A stretch of 64,000 nucleotides of DNA from Gongronella butleri (Eukaryota; Mucoromycota; Mucoromycetes; Mucorales; Cunninghamellaceae). The stretch is taken from positions 620,001-684,000 of the forward strand of contig JAIWZP010000001.1 of NCBI GenBank assembly GCA_025201375.1, written 5' to 3'. Shown in pieces: positions 10,225-22,701 of this stretch (the stretch's first letter is position 1; the number at the start of each line of letters is the position of its first letter). The notes beneath the pieces are model-generated. The model was given only the letters and a program-made list of their open reading frames with translations. It searched no databases and was not told the DNA's origin. A program made the position numbers and the translations under genes.

Positions 10225-12667
10225 CTAAATCATGGTGAGTGTCCATGGTTCTAGGCGCAGCTTGATGGAGTGAAGCTTGGGATTCGTGGGCTGCCATGCC
10301 TCAAAGAGACACCGGAGGCGGTCAAGCTGCTTGGACCACACGGGGTGCTGCAGGATCCGCTGGTCTTCGCAGATGCCGCGCATGGCCCATGGCAAACAAT
10401 AAGGATTCTTGATGGCCTTGGCCTGGAATGCGTGCATCTTGGTTGCCGCAGGTACCGCGTGGTGTGCGTCGATCACCGTGGATCGGCCCAATGGCAATGT
10501 CTCCAACAGATGCTCAACAGCGATCTCGTAAACGCGCAATTCCTCGTATATCGTCGAGTGTCCGCCCTCAAATGCGTACAGATTGCCCGCAAGCACGTCG
10601 CTGACGTGTGTCAGTAGCCCGTGGTCGCTGAGACCCGCATTGCGCAATTTCAGCGCAAACGTGATCAGACTGATCACAAAATCGCCGTCGAAGTAAATGT
10701 GGCTATCAATGTAGATGGATCGCAGGATGTTGGGGTGCTGCACGGCCGAAATAATCGCAGAATACAACGGCACCACCTGATCTTGCATGGAAGCCACGAG
10801 CGTCATCTTGATCCCGCGGTCCAGCACATATTCAAGGCTGTTTCTGAATTTTTGCGAAATTTCACTTTCAGAATCCATGAATTCAAACAGCTCACGAGCC
10901 GCGTCCGCTTCAAAGTACTAGGCACACGAAAAAAAAGGGCATTGTGAGCCATCGCTCGCGTCTTTTTTTCTCCTTGACATACACACGATTTTTTTTGGTT
11001 TACCTTGACGATCAAGCTGCCCTTGAGATAGGGGAATGGGCCATGAGCAATGCCTGCCATGGCGAGCAGACCTACCGATTGACGGTGCGTGTGGATGTGA
11101 CCTCGCTCCAGCAGTCTGTGCAGCAGACGCACGGAAACAGGCGTGCCTTGCGAATGTGTTGCCCACAGGATAATATCGGCCGACGACACGGCCTCTAGCC
11201 ACTCGGAATTGTTGATTAAATTGGTGTACAGAATGTCCACACGATCCTCCACCTTGCCCTCGCCCTCCAATGGCACGCATGTAATGCATTCATCCGATAA
11301 GATTAGATCATGCTCCGTCATAAAATAATGCTTGACAGCCGCCGTCATCTGCTCGCAAAATTTCACCGATGTCCCCGTCGGTTCACCAATCATGCTGCGC
11401 ACCAACTAAATTGTACAAAAAAAAAAAAAAAAAAAAAAAAAAGACAAAAGAGAACGAATCGCGTCAATTGTCTAGTGTCGTGCCCCTGGCTCATATTTTC
11501 CTAAAACATTACCTTCATGGGAAACCAGCCGTGCACGCCCACAATGACAATGCGTTTGCCGGCAAAGCCATAAGGGTCGGCCTTCATGTCGTCAATCAGG
11601 CGCGCAAATCGGTCCTTGATCTGCTGTTTCCACGACAATTCGGGCGAGTCCGACTTTAGCGAGATCCACTGCTGCAGCGACTGCAGTGCCTTGTCGACCA
11701 TGGTGTTGCTGGTGACGCTGGCTGTGCTCGTGGCTGGCGGAGCCGATGGCATTTTTTTGAATTGAGACGAAAACGTGGGCAGCACATAATTTGGTTTGGC
11801 TTTTGCCTGCGACGACGTGGACCGGATGGAAGCCGATGTCGATTGCGTGGTGGTGGTATGCGAGGGATGGGTATTTGTCGCGTGTTGCGACGGTGATGAC
11901 GCGGTTTGTGCGGGTAGATTGGCTGCAGAAGCAGATGCCGTGGCAATGGACGCGGACGATGACAAGATGGACGGTGCGCGTGCCTTTTGTGGCGTCAATG
12001 GCGATGATGACGACGGATCACGCGTGTCTTGGCGGTCCACCATGGTCATGAGCGGTGACGAAGGCCGTGGAGGCGATTCAGGGGCGGCATCCTCTAGCGA
12101 CGGTGGCGGCTGCAAGAGCGCCATGAGGTTTTTCTCGATTTCAAGGTCAATGGAGACCGCGGACGACAGTGCCGCGGCGGCCACAGTGCCATTGGCAGAC
12201 ACGCTCGTGGACACGGGCGAGGCCGGATGTTTCCGAGACGCCTCGGGTAAGTAGCGCGCATAGGCGGTGGACGTGGACGCGTGTGAATAGATGGAGCTGG
12301 TCGCCTTGCGCAGCGGGTGCTGTGCATGCAATGGATGATGATGTTGCTGGTGATGGTGCGACGACGTGGACGGCACGGGTTCGGATTTGATCAGCTCAGC
12401 GGAAAGCGCATCGGATGCCGCAGACGTGGTCGCATGATGATGATGGATGGTCGACGGCTGCCGAACGACGTGCGATTGAATGATGCTGTCCGTCATGTAC
12501 ACCGTCGTCGGCTTGGTAACAGCGCTGCTCTTGGGCGATACCTTGGGCGACAGCATAGGAGACCACACCGCTTTTTCTTGCAGTGACGACCCACTTACAC
12601 CTTCCACCTCCGTCATGACCTTCTTGGGCTCCGCCGTCGGCGGCTGCCATGGGAACCAGTTCCACAT
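10225..12667 (-). CDS. YML020W-type conserved fungal protein with long disordered N-terminus
   Basis: Three exons: 12667-11513, 11405-11004 and 10917-10225. They sum to 2250 nt, or 749 residues. The first 300 or so residues are low-complexity (Ser, Thr, Ala, Pro, His runs such as HHHHATT and HHHQQHHH). The conserved part starts near QWISLKSDSPELSWKQQI and includes KRIVIVGVHGWFPMK, RSMIGEPTGTS, ILWATHSQGTPVS and YDATM-like downstream blocks. The HSQG motif and GVHGW recall an alpha/beta-hydrolase fold (G-x-S-x-G-like nucleophile region, here HSQGT), but activity is unproven. From memory this matches the uncharacterised yeast protein YML020W and its fungal relatives. The N-terminus is far longer than the conserved domain needs. 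Confidence 0.8.
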
Positions 12668-13810
12668 TTAGAATACACACAACGATAAAAAACAAAAGAA
12701 AAAAAAAAAAGACGAAAAAGGACGAATAGGAGGCAAAAAATAAAGAGAGACGGAGGGGCTAAAAGTACAAAAAGGACAAAGCTAGTAAAAAATAAAACAA
12801 GCAAGAAGCGAGGCAACAAACGAAAAACGCACTGCCCTTTTGTGAGCACGTGCCTTTTTTACGAAAAAAGGGCGGGGCCAGTCAATCGCCAACCTGCGTC
12901 AATTCACCCCGCTTGATTGGTCCCCCTTTTTTTATACGCTACGTGGCAATGGCAACCCTTGTCCAACGCCCCCGTGAATGAATTTCACATCAAAATTGAT
13001 GAGATCCATCCCTGTGAGTCGCAGAGACCCGTTTCGATCGATCCCCCTACCCTTCAATGCAAGCCATTGGCCCGGTCATCCGATGGGGCACCACGCCCAA
13101 TTGCCCCAACCGATGGTCATGACCAAGCATGATCCGCCACGGGACACGAAGCAACTTTTTTTTTTCGCGGCCGTGCCTCGGCACTCGCATGTAAAAATAT
13201 ATATTCAAGCACGGAAAATGGGTAAACTTGCTCTTCATGTCCGATTTTTTTTTTTTTGCGCCTGCTACACGGGCTGTCCGAACGTGGCTCGAGTCACGTG
13301 TCATTCGCAGCTACAGTTCCTGCACGCGTCTCCTGGTTTACATAAAAAACGACTCACCGGCTTGCAAAATCAAAAGCCAGCAAGCTGCAAGCAGAAGCAA
13401 ATATGATCATAGACGCCATTTAAACACACATTCTGCTTGTACATAATGCTTCTTAAAACACCCCATCTTTCTTACAAACACGTACAAATCTCATGGGGGG
13501 TTATCTACAGCATCATTTTGCAGCTATCATGCTGTAAATGCCGCAAATCATAATATCATAATATCATAAATCTGAGAATTCACGCCTGTCTCGATGCTCA
13601 TATGCATAACTGAAACAGAAAGAGGCGCATCGGTATCTAAAAGTATAATAATATCATAATGCTCAGAGTGTCAGAGATACGGTACGTACTGTATGATAAA
13701 ATACTCGCACTGTAATAGTTGAGCTTGCTCGTCGTCTTGATTGTGCAGCAGCCTTTTTTTATCATATTTCATATGTTTTATGATACTGTACGTATGATAT
13801 TATTACAGTA
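12668..13810. other. Intergenic region with ATCATAAT/TATGATA repeats
   Basis: Left of about 13450 the sequence is ordinary promoter-type DNA for the YML020W-like gene (A runs, CCAAT-like boxes near 12915 and 13065). From about 13530 on it is AT-rich with repeated ATCATAATATCATAA, TATGATA and GTACGTA motifs. This runs up to the glucanase stop codon at 13811. No gene is seen. Confidence 0.45.
13545..13570. repeat. Short tandem ATCATAAT repeat
   Basis: CATAATAT-type units are repeated head to tail. Further single ATCATA or TATGATA motifs are spread through 13640-13810, for example near 13650, 13690, 13765 and 13790. The same vocabulary recurs in the 48.4-52.7 kb island. Confidence 0.5.
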
Positions 13811-14603
13811 TTATGAGCAGATCGACAAGTTTGGCTGCTGTGTGGAAATAAAGTAGAGCTGATTCGTGTGCGATTGGCCTGATCCAAAGTCGGTCACAGT
13901 CTTTGTTAATTCGTACGCTTTCTTGGGATCGACGGCGGCATAGGCTGCATAGATGACTACAGTATCATATACAAATTCAAAAGTGAGCATTGTGTTCGAT
14001 CAAAAATAGAGTAAAAAAATCGTGGATGTCATGCTTACCAGCCTTGAAAGGCGTGCCAATGGTCTGATCGTCGATTTCGCTCTGGCAATAGGGCAACACA
14101 CCTTGCATCCACGCCTTGTCATAGGTGATCTCGCCAATGGGTGTCACGGGCAAGACCTGGATGCCTGCGATCTCTGCCAAAATGCAAAAAAAAATGATGA
14201 ACTTGCCCTGCCTCCTGTTTTTACAGATTTCTTACGTGTACGCAGACCGCCCCAAAAAATAAAAGCCCCAGCTTGATAGTCTTGAACGTTTCCGACGGTG
14301 GTGAGGGCACGGAAGGCTTGTTCCGGATACGGATTGTTAATATCCTTGGGGTCAGCGTCCGGATAGAGATGCCAATAGGTCTGTGCACCGGTGATCTCGA
14401 TCGACAAAAGCAAGCGCGCGTAATCCAAAAAGTCTTGATCGCCAAGTACCTCGGCCCACAATGTCAGGCCATAGTAGCCATTGATGGCCTCGGTGGAGCT
14501 TTCCTGGTCGCGCGAACCGGCACTATTGGCAATTCCGGATGCCTTTTTTTTTTTTTTTATACATGAAATACGCGTGAGATTTGAGATATTCGCCTACTTT
14601 CCT

Positions 14604-14634
<31 letters not shown>

Positions 14635-16297
14635 CCCAAGAGTGGCCATGGAACCAGTCCATGTGCCGTGACACGGTAAAGTAAGGGTCCAGGGGCGACG
14701 GATTGCCAATGTCGCGCGCAAAAGCGGTGACGACATCCTTGTGCTGCTGCAGCCAGTCAGCGTCGTATTTGGCAATGACAGCGGCACCGTGCAAAAAGTA
14801 GCCGTACAAGAAATGATGATCATTGTACCATTGGACGCCATTATCGGCACCAATATCGATGACACCGCCCCATGCCGATTCGTACGCGACAATGGGCGAA
14901 CGGCTGACATTGAACCACTGGTCGTACGTGATTTTCAGCTGTGCAAGCACCTGGTCGCGCAGCTGTGTCTCGCCCAAATGGTCGGCAATCGTCGCCAGCT
15001 GCGCCGCACGCGCCACAGTGCCGCCCCAAAGGTACATTTCATTGGCAATGGGCGCGGTGAATTGGCCCACGTCCTGCGCAAGCAGCTGCTTGAGCTCCGC
15101 CATACATGACGCGTCGGGATCTTGCGACGCGAACCATGACACGTTGTGCAGCGCGTGTGTCATCGACCACCTGTCGCCCGCGACGCCAATCATCTGGCCC
15201 TTGACTGTCAAATACGTCAAATCGCTCACGTACGAAGGGTTGCCAACAAACGCGTTGCGGTGGTGCGGCCAGCTAAGCATCAGCAAGTCACCACTGCCGC
15301 CTGCCAGCTGCGTCGTGTTGTACTTCCACGTCAATGTCGCACTGGAGCCGCTGACGTCGTACGAAAGCGTGACACCCTTGGCATAAATGCCGGCATGCGC
15401 GTCCAAAATGGCCTCTTGGCTCGTCGAATTCAGCTTGGCCATACGCAACACGCCCGTGTACGCGTCAGAGGTCACCAATGCATTGCCATTCTGCTGCAGA
15501 TCGATCGCGTTACCCGACGCATAAAGCAGATACGTCCCGCCATTGTTTTGCATCCTGGCCTTGGTGCCTAATTCATTGAAAAAAACAACGAGACATGAAT
15601 GAGCAAATTGCACCATTTTTTTTCTTGGAGATTTTCTTGCCTTGTGTGGTCCATTCAAAATTTTGGATAGGGCCATTGGCGGATGCGAGCGTCACGGGGG
15701 CATTGTTGAATTCAAATGTCATGTACGGCGAGCCCTGGACGAGGCATGTGTTCATGGTGCCGCTGCCCACAAAGTAGCGCAGACACACGGCTTGCGTGTC
15801 CCAGTACGTGGCTTTGCGGTTGTTCATGCCATCTGGCAATCCGGTGATCCCCATGGTCCAGTCCAATTGCGTGTCCACGTGGATCGACGTCCCGTCAAAG
15901 TATCGGTCGTCCGACAAGCCAAATGTCAAGCCAGACGACAAGGTTGCGCACTGGAAGGGGAAGGGGCCGGCCACAACGCTAAATGTGAGCGTAAAAAAAT
16001 AAAAAAATAAAATAAAAAAGCGGTGAAATCAATGTAACCATTTACATTTTAAATTGGTAATTTACTCTGTCTGATTCGGCACACCAAAGCCCACCCACCC
16101 TACAATGAAATGACAAAAAATCAGGTCAATTGTCTGTTTTTTCATTCATTTACGGCGTCTATACAGCTGTCGGTCGGGAATGGCGGACTAAAATCTTGGA
16201 AAAAGGGGCCCGGCGTGACGTCTGTGGCCTGACTGCCACCAGGCAGCTTGGGCGCGTCCGTGCTGATCGGATGGTCGCTGGGGCCATAGCTGGCCAT
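13811..16297 (-). CDS. Endo-1,3-beta-glucanase, glycoside hydrolase family 81
   Basis: Seven exons: 16297-16165, 16099-16066, 15978-15641, 15567-14636, 14542-14236, 14173-14039 and 13956-13811. They sum to 2025 nt, or 674 residues. The GH81 core is clear: PFPTDSWWVGFGV at the N-terminal beta domain, NDHHFLYGYF, HMDWFHGHSW, and QESSTEAINGYYGL, which carries the paired glutamates of the family. It ends with HTNQLYFIST. The enzyme cleaves internal beta-1,3-glucan bonds in cell-wall glucan. Intron 3 uses a GC donor (AAG then GCAAG at 15640). No secretion signal is seen from the chosen start MASYGPSDHP, which suggests either an intracellular Eng2-type enzyme or a missed signal-peptide exon upstream (16330-16530 has splice-like sites). 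Confidence 0.9.
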
Positions 16298-17218
16298 GAC
16301 GGCAGAGAAAGTTGTACACACTTTTTTTTGCAAAAAATCGAAAATTAATCAAGGGGGACGGCCATGTGTGAGGTGTACCTGCTGCACAATGGGTAAAGAG
16401 CGTCTTTGGGCGCATATTTCTTGTCTAAAAAAAAAAACAAGAAAAAAATCAGGGCAGGCCCTGCGCCAATTTATACGCAATGGGATTGCACCAGAAAGGC
16501 GATCCGTACCGCGCCATTCCACGGTCACCATGAGAAGTCCGGGGGAGTGTAACGCGGATTAAAAAAATGTCTGGGAGCGTCTTGCATGAATGAGAAGGAA
16601 TGAAAGAAAATGAAGCAATTACGGGAAGTGTGTCCCTTTGGAGTCATTGACTTCCCCAGGATCTCGTGACCACGCCTCATTGATGGCCACTCGATCTAGA
16701 AACAAGGACTGAACTTCTGCAGTGCGACACTGGGATGGGAATTGAACTCAATTGAGAGCAAGAGCGTACGACCCCGGTGCTGCTGCTGCTTGATTGGCTG
16801 GAAACCGTTTACTCCAGTGGGCCAATGCAACTTTTTCTTCCTTGTTTTCTTTTGGTTGTTTCAAGGGATGGTCGCCGAGAATCATGGCACACAATGCGCA
16901 ATGTTGCACGAATGGCACCAAATAGCAAGAAATAGGGCAGAGACGCAGAATTCGCATGATTCAGGGGCCAATGAGGGTCCATTTTGTGAGCCAGGGGAAG
17001 GTCGGATTTGATTGTCCGCTCACTCACCCCTGCCCCTGGGCGATAGAGCACGCACGTCGGCTGCGGGGCCTGCTGAGGGTCCGCACAGACGCTTTCTGTT
17101 CCTTTCTGATCCATCCGAGATGACTCGACACGGGCAAAGCCGTGTGTCACATCAGACAACGAAAATGGCCATAAAAAAGCGGCTGCCAATGCTTTTTTTT
17201 TTCTACCATTCGTAGATC
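16298..17218. promoter_or_regulatory. Shared divergent promoter region between GH81 and aspartic protease
   Basis: This 920-bp interval separates two divergently read hydrolase genes. It contains inverted CCAAT-type boxes (ATTGGCTGG near 16794, GCCAATG near 16821 and 16968) and a T run just before the protease start. The left 230 bp may hold a 5' exon of the GH81 gene. No separate gene is seen. Confidence 0.35.
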
Positions 17219-18699
17219 ATGAAAATTACAATCGCTTCTCTTTGCATTAGCCTTTTGGCCTCTTCCGTCAATTGTGTCCCTGTTTCATCGCCAATTCGTG
17301 TGCCCGTTGTGGCCAATGGGCATGTGAACCACGCAGGCCATCTCCTGCATATACGCACCAAGTACACAAAGCGCGCCATCGAGGGCGCGGTGCCTGTCAT
17401 CAATTTTGACCACCACGACATGGCTTACCTAGGTTCCGTCCAGGTCGGCACGCCCCCCGTCGACATGGCCGTCGTTTTGGATACGTAAGTTATCCAAAAA
17501 AAATAAGGGAATGCGTGTGAATTGACTCCCTCCCCCTTTTTTTTTTTGCTCTCATTTGGCAAATTTAGTGGTAGCTCGGATTTTTGGGTGGCATCCACCG
17601 ATTGCCCGAGCTGTGACAACGGTCATCGCTCGTTGTTCCATCCGTCCAACTCGTCCACGTTTGAAAAGGACGGTCGATCATGGAACATCACTTATGGTAC
17701 CAAAAAAAAAAAAAGGCACGCAAAGCTACAAATTTCTCATTTTTTCCACAAAAAAAAAGCAAGCAATGCCACGACCGAGGGTTATGTCGGGTACGATACG
17801 GTGCATCTTGCAGGCAAGCAGATCAAGCGGCAACTGGTTGAGGTTGCAACCAAAGTGACCCCTGAATATGACCAAGTGCCTAGTCTGGCAGGCGTGCTGG
17901 GCCTCGGATTCGATCATTTGGCGTCCGTGGCCAACATGAGCACGCCCATGACCAGCCTCATCACACAAAAATTGATCCCCAAGCCCTTATTTGGCGTGCT
18001 CCTGGGCAAGAATGGAAAGGATGGAGGTAAAAAAAAAAAAAAAGAAAAAATATAGGCAAAAAGAGTGTCTGACGCGTCGTGTTGTCACTTTGATGTAGAG
18101 TTTGTCTTTGGTGGCTTCGATCGACAGCACATCGATGGCCCGCTGACGCGAGTGCCTGTGAATAACACAATAGGTGTGACAAAAATGACAAAAAAGGGGG
18201 CAAAAGGGAGCAAAAAGGCACAATTGACATGCGCGCGCATGGCTGATTCTTTTTTTTTTTTTTTTTTTTTCATCATTCTTGATAAGGCTATTGGCAGGTG
18301 ACAGCAAACAAGATGCAAGTCAATGGGCAAGATGTCGTTGGCAGCACAGATATCGTGTTTGACACGGGTGCGGCGAATCTGCTCTGTCCTTCGGCGCTGG
18401 CGACATCGCTAGCTAAGATTTACAATGCCACTGCGTCCCAAGCTGGCTATTACACGGCGGATTGCGACACGTCGCATCTGCCGCCGCTGCACATCCAGCT
18501 GGGCGGCACAAATTTCGAAATTCCTGGCGAATCCATGGTGTTGGGCCGCTTGGACCCGACGAACAACGCGTCTCTGTGCATGAGCGCGATTGCGGCCATG
18601 GATCTGCCGTTCATGGTGGCCGGCGCCACGTTTATGAAAAATAATTATATCGTGTTTGACCCGTTAGTGCCGCAAGTCCATATTGCGCGCGCCAAATAA
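17219..18699 (+). CDS. Secreted pepsin-family (A1) aspartic protease
   Basis: Five exons with introns near 17486-17568, 17700-17751, 18028-18098 and 18172-18287. A signal peptide (MKITIASLCISLLASS) and a propeptide with a possible kexin site (KYTKR, then AIEG) precede the catalytic domain. The first active-site motif is DTGSSDFW, split by intron 1. The second is DTGAANLL, and the C-terminal IVFDPLVPQVHIARAK is typical of the fold. N-glycosylation sequons (NSS, NIT, NAT, NNT) fit a secreted enzyme. Intron 2 ends in a run of A before its AG instead of a pyrimidine tract. The gene is divergent from the GH81 glucanase, so co-regulation is possible but not shown. Confidence 0.9.
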
Positions 18700-18974
18700 A
18701 AAATCAAAACCTTGTTTTGCAGGTGCTCTCTCTTGCTCTGCAAGAAAAAAAAGGGGAAAAAGGGGGAGGTTGAATGATGATCTTTGGGTTGCAGATGAAA
18801 AAGTTACACGAGAAAGGCGGGGCCTCAAAAAAAATTTTCAAGCCGCGTCTTGAAAACGGCTTGTTTTTTTTCTTTGTTCCCCTTTTTTTTATATTTTCTT
18901 TGTTCTCTTTTTTTCCCCTTCATCCTTCTTCCCCCCTCTCTTTTTTCTTTCTTTCTTGATACCACCAAGTCATT

Positions 18975-21900
18975 ATGGAGGGTTTTATTGCTGGACTCGA
19001 TGAACAGCTGCAGAAGCTGGCCAGTGCGCAAGACTCTGAGGTTATCCGCAACGTAAGATCCCTCCTTTTTTTTTTTTTTGCATTGATCTCGCGTTGGTCG
19101 GCGCGTCCCCCCCTGATCTGATTTTCGTCCATTTTTTTTATCTTGTCGTTTTCTAGGCCACGTCGACGCTCAACTCGCAGTTTTATTCGTCTGCCAACTG
19201 CGTGCCTGGCCTTGTGCAGATCATTGGCCACTCGCCTCACTTCCAGGTGCGCCAATTGGCCGCCGTGGAGCTGCGCAAGCGTGTTTCCAAGTGGTGGTTG
19301 GAGGTGCCTGAAGAGACCAAGGGCACCGTGCGCGACCAATTGCTTCAGATTGCCGTGAATGAGGAGCAGTAAGTGCTATGCAGCTTGGATGGGGGAGGAA
19401 AGGGGGAGGGGGGAAAAGAGCAGGGGCAGAAGAGAAAAGGGCTCATTTTCTTTCCGTAGGGAATTGGTGCGCCACTCTGTTGCGCGTGTCATCTCGTCGG
19501 TGGCGCGCATCGACATGCCCGAGAACAAGTGGCCGCATCTGCTGACTTTCCTCAATCAATCGTGCGAGAGCCCCAATGCCGTGCACCGTGAGGTGGGCAC
19601 GTATTGCTTGTACACGCTGTTTGAGGTGCTTGCCGAGTTCTTTATGAACCACACCGAGTCGCTTTTCCAGCTCTTTAGCAAGACCATCGCCGACCCCGAG
19701 AGCAAGAATGTGCGCGTCACCACTGTGTTGTAAGAAAAAAAAGAAAAAAAAAAGCTTCGTTTCTGATGGTTTGGCGCTCATTGTCTCCATTTTTTTAAAA
19801 GGACCCTCGGCAAGGTAGCGGAATTCATTGACGTCGAGGACAAGGCCAACATTGTAAGCAAAAGAGAGGAATTGAGAGGGAAAAGGGAGGGGAAAGCCGA
19901 CTTGCTTACATGTTTCATCATAGAAAATGTTCACCGAGACGATTCCCAGCATTGTTGGTGTCTTGGAGCAGTGCCTCAAGGAGAGCGATGAGGAGAATTC
20001 GGCCAAGATCTTTGAAGTCTTTGACACGTTGCTCATGGTGGTAAGATTGTCGCACTCGCTTTGCCCCATTTTTGGCGCTAACATTGCTTTCTTTCTTTCT
20101 ATTTTACCCAGGAACCCCCCTTGTTGTCCAGTCACCTCGCTGAGCTGATCCGCTTCTTCCTTCAAATCGGTGGCAATCGCGAATTGGACGAATCGCTGCG
20201 CGTCATGGCCCTTTCTTTCCTCATGTGGGCCGCCATCTAGTAAGTCGAATGCGAAAAGAAGAGACAAAAAAAAAAAAGACTGACCGCTGGCTTTTTTCTT
20301 TCTTTCTTTCTTTTTTTAGCAAACAAAACAAGATCCGCAGCCTCAAGCTCGTGAGCTACATGGTGGAGCACCTGATGCCTGTGGGCACGGAGCCTGATCC
20401 CGAGGATGTCGATGAAGATTCGCCGTCTCGCGTAAGAAATTGGGGATCAAATGGGACAGAATGGTATGAATTGACGCGTTTTTTTTCATTTTTTTTTAAA
20501 CAAAAAAATAGTTGTCGTACAAGGTGCTGAATGCGCTGTCGTCCAACATGCCTCCTCAACAGGTGTTCCCCATTGTGATGCCATTGGTGGTCAACTACAT
20601 GCAGAATCCTGACCCCAACTTCCGCAAGGCGGCAATGATGGCGTTTGCGGTGATTATCGAGGGATGTGCCGAGTACATGAGCACCAAGATGAACGATTTG
20701 CTTCCTTTGGTGTGCTCTGGCCTGCAAGACCAAGAAATCATTGTGCGTCGTGCGGCGTGCATGGCACTCGGGTGCCTTGCCGAGGAACTGGCCACGGAGA
20801 TCTCTGAGCACCATCAAGTTCTGTTGCCGCTCGTGTTCAATTTGATGTCGGACACGAACCCCGAAGTGACCAAGCACGCGTGCAATGCGCTGGATGCGAT
20901 TCTCGAGGGCCTTGGCTCGGATGTGTTGCAATATTTGCCCATGTTGATGGAGAAGTTGCTGTTTTTGCTCGACCACGCGACGCAGACCGAGACCAAGGCG
21001 ACGGTGATGGCGGCCATTGGGAGCGCGGCGCACGCGGCCGGCGAGGCGTTCCAACCTTACTTTGGTGGGATCATGCCTCGCATCCGTCACTTGATGTCGC
21101 TCAAGGAAACGGACGACGACACGCTTTTGCGCGGTGTTGCCACGGATTCCGCGGGCGCGATTGCCGAGGCCGTGGGTGCCGAGCAATTCAAGCCGTTCAC
21201 GCACGATCTGATGGAATTGGCCATGGAGCAGCTTCAATTCGACTCGCCCAGGCTGCGTGAGTGCTCGTACGCGTTCTTCTCGATTCTTGCCAGGGTCTTT
21301 GGTGAGGAATTCGCCGCCTACTTGCCATCCATTATGCCGCCCATCCTCGCGTCGTGCCGCGCCGAGGAAACCAACGAGCCCGAGCTCACGGCAGAAATTG
21401 ACTTGACGGTGGGCGATGGCGAAGGCGACGATGATGATGACGACCTCAATTTGCTCAATTTCAACTCGGCCGTGGCTGATGAGAAGGAATTCGCCGTCGA
21501 CGCGCTTGGCGAGCTGTTTGAGAACACGGGTACCCACTTTTTGCCCTATGTCGAGCAAGCCGTGCAGGAATTAGTCGCTCTTTCGGAGCATCTCTTTGAT
21601 GGCGTGCGCAAGGCCGTGACCGGCAGCCTGTTTGCGTTCCTCAAGACCTTTTACAATCTGTCCGAGCATGGTGAATGGACGCCTGGCTTGCCCATCTCGT
21701 ATGCTGTCAACAAGAATGTCACGGACATGACGGCCGTGGTGATCCCGGCCATCTTGAACATGTGGTCCGAAGAAGATGATCGCATGGTCGTGGTGCAAAT
21801 CTGCCAAGAATTGATCCAAGCGCTGCGCCTTATGGGCCCTGCCATCATTGCCGATTGCTTGGACGACGTGGCCAAGCATTTGCTCGAGATCTTTGAGAAA

Positions 21901-22701
21901 AAGTCCATGTGCCAGCAAGAAGACGACGACGACGATGGCTATGCCGTGGACGAGGACGAGGAGGCCGAATCCGAGTCGCTTCTGATTTCTGCCGCCGCCG
22001 ACCTGGTTGCCGCGCTTTGTGAAGTGATGGGCGAGGGCTTCTCCCAATACTTTGACGTGTTTTTGCCTTTGATCTCCAAATATTACAAAAAGACAAAGAC
22101 CACCAGCGAACGCAGCATGGCCGTCGGCTGCCTGGGCGAATGCATCAATGGCATCAAGGGCGCCATCACCCCGCACACCGAGCGTCTGCTTCAATTGTTC
22201 ACAAAGGCCTGCCAGGACGAAGACAAGCTCGTGCGCAGCAATGCCGCCTTTGCCCTGGGCGTCCTCGTCTCGCGCTCGCAAATCGACCTCAGCTCCCAAT
22301 ACCCCCAAATCCTCGAGGCATTGCACCCCTATTTCCAGGATCAATCCTTCCCCAATGCCACAGACAATGCCACCGGCGCCGTCGCTCGCCTCATCCTCGC
22401 CCACCCGGACGCAATGCCCCTCGACCAGGTCTTGCCCGTCATGACAAGCGCCCTGCCCCTCAAGGTCGACTTTGCAGAGAACGAGCCCGTCTTCTCTTGC
22501 CTGTTCCAGCTCTTCCACGCAAACAATCCCTTTGTCATGGGCCATCTCCCTCAATTCCTGCAAATCTTTACCTCTGTGTTGGCCGATGAAGACCAATTGG
22601 CCGAAACCACCCGCAGCCAACTCATCGAGCTCATCCGCGCCCTTCATGCCCAATCGCCAGAGCTCAATATTGCCTCCAGCGACCTTGCTCGCTTCTTGTA
22701 G
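18975..22701 (+). CDS. KAP123: Importin subunit beta-4 (Kap123/IPO4 type karyopherin)
   Basis: Eight exons: 18975-19052, 19157-19368, 19460-19729, 19802-19853, 19924-20040, 20112-20239, 20320-20431 and 20512-22701. They sum to 3159 nt, or 1052 residues. The protein is a chain of HEAT repeats beginning MEGFIAGLDEQLQ, with the importin-beta N-terminal motif VRQLAAVELRKRVSKWW. Two acidic loops (GDGEGDDDDDD near residue 475 and QEDDDDDGYAVDEDEE near residue 635) are usual in this class. The family carries ribosomal proteins and histones into the nucleus with RanGTP. Length and order match Kap123 better than Kap121. Introns cluster in the 5' third, and the last exon is 2.2 kb. Two long antisense frames over this exon are shadows. 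Confidence 0.93.

Noticed and set aside
20356..21558. A 400-codon open frame antisense to the large Kap123 exon (and another of 380 codons at 21571-22713)
   Set aside because: Both are mirror frames of strongly biased GC-rich coding sequence. The sense strand encodes a complete karyopherin with HEAT repeats, and the antisense products have no domain.
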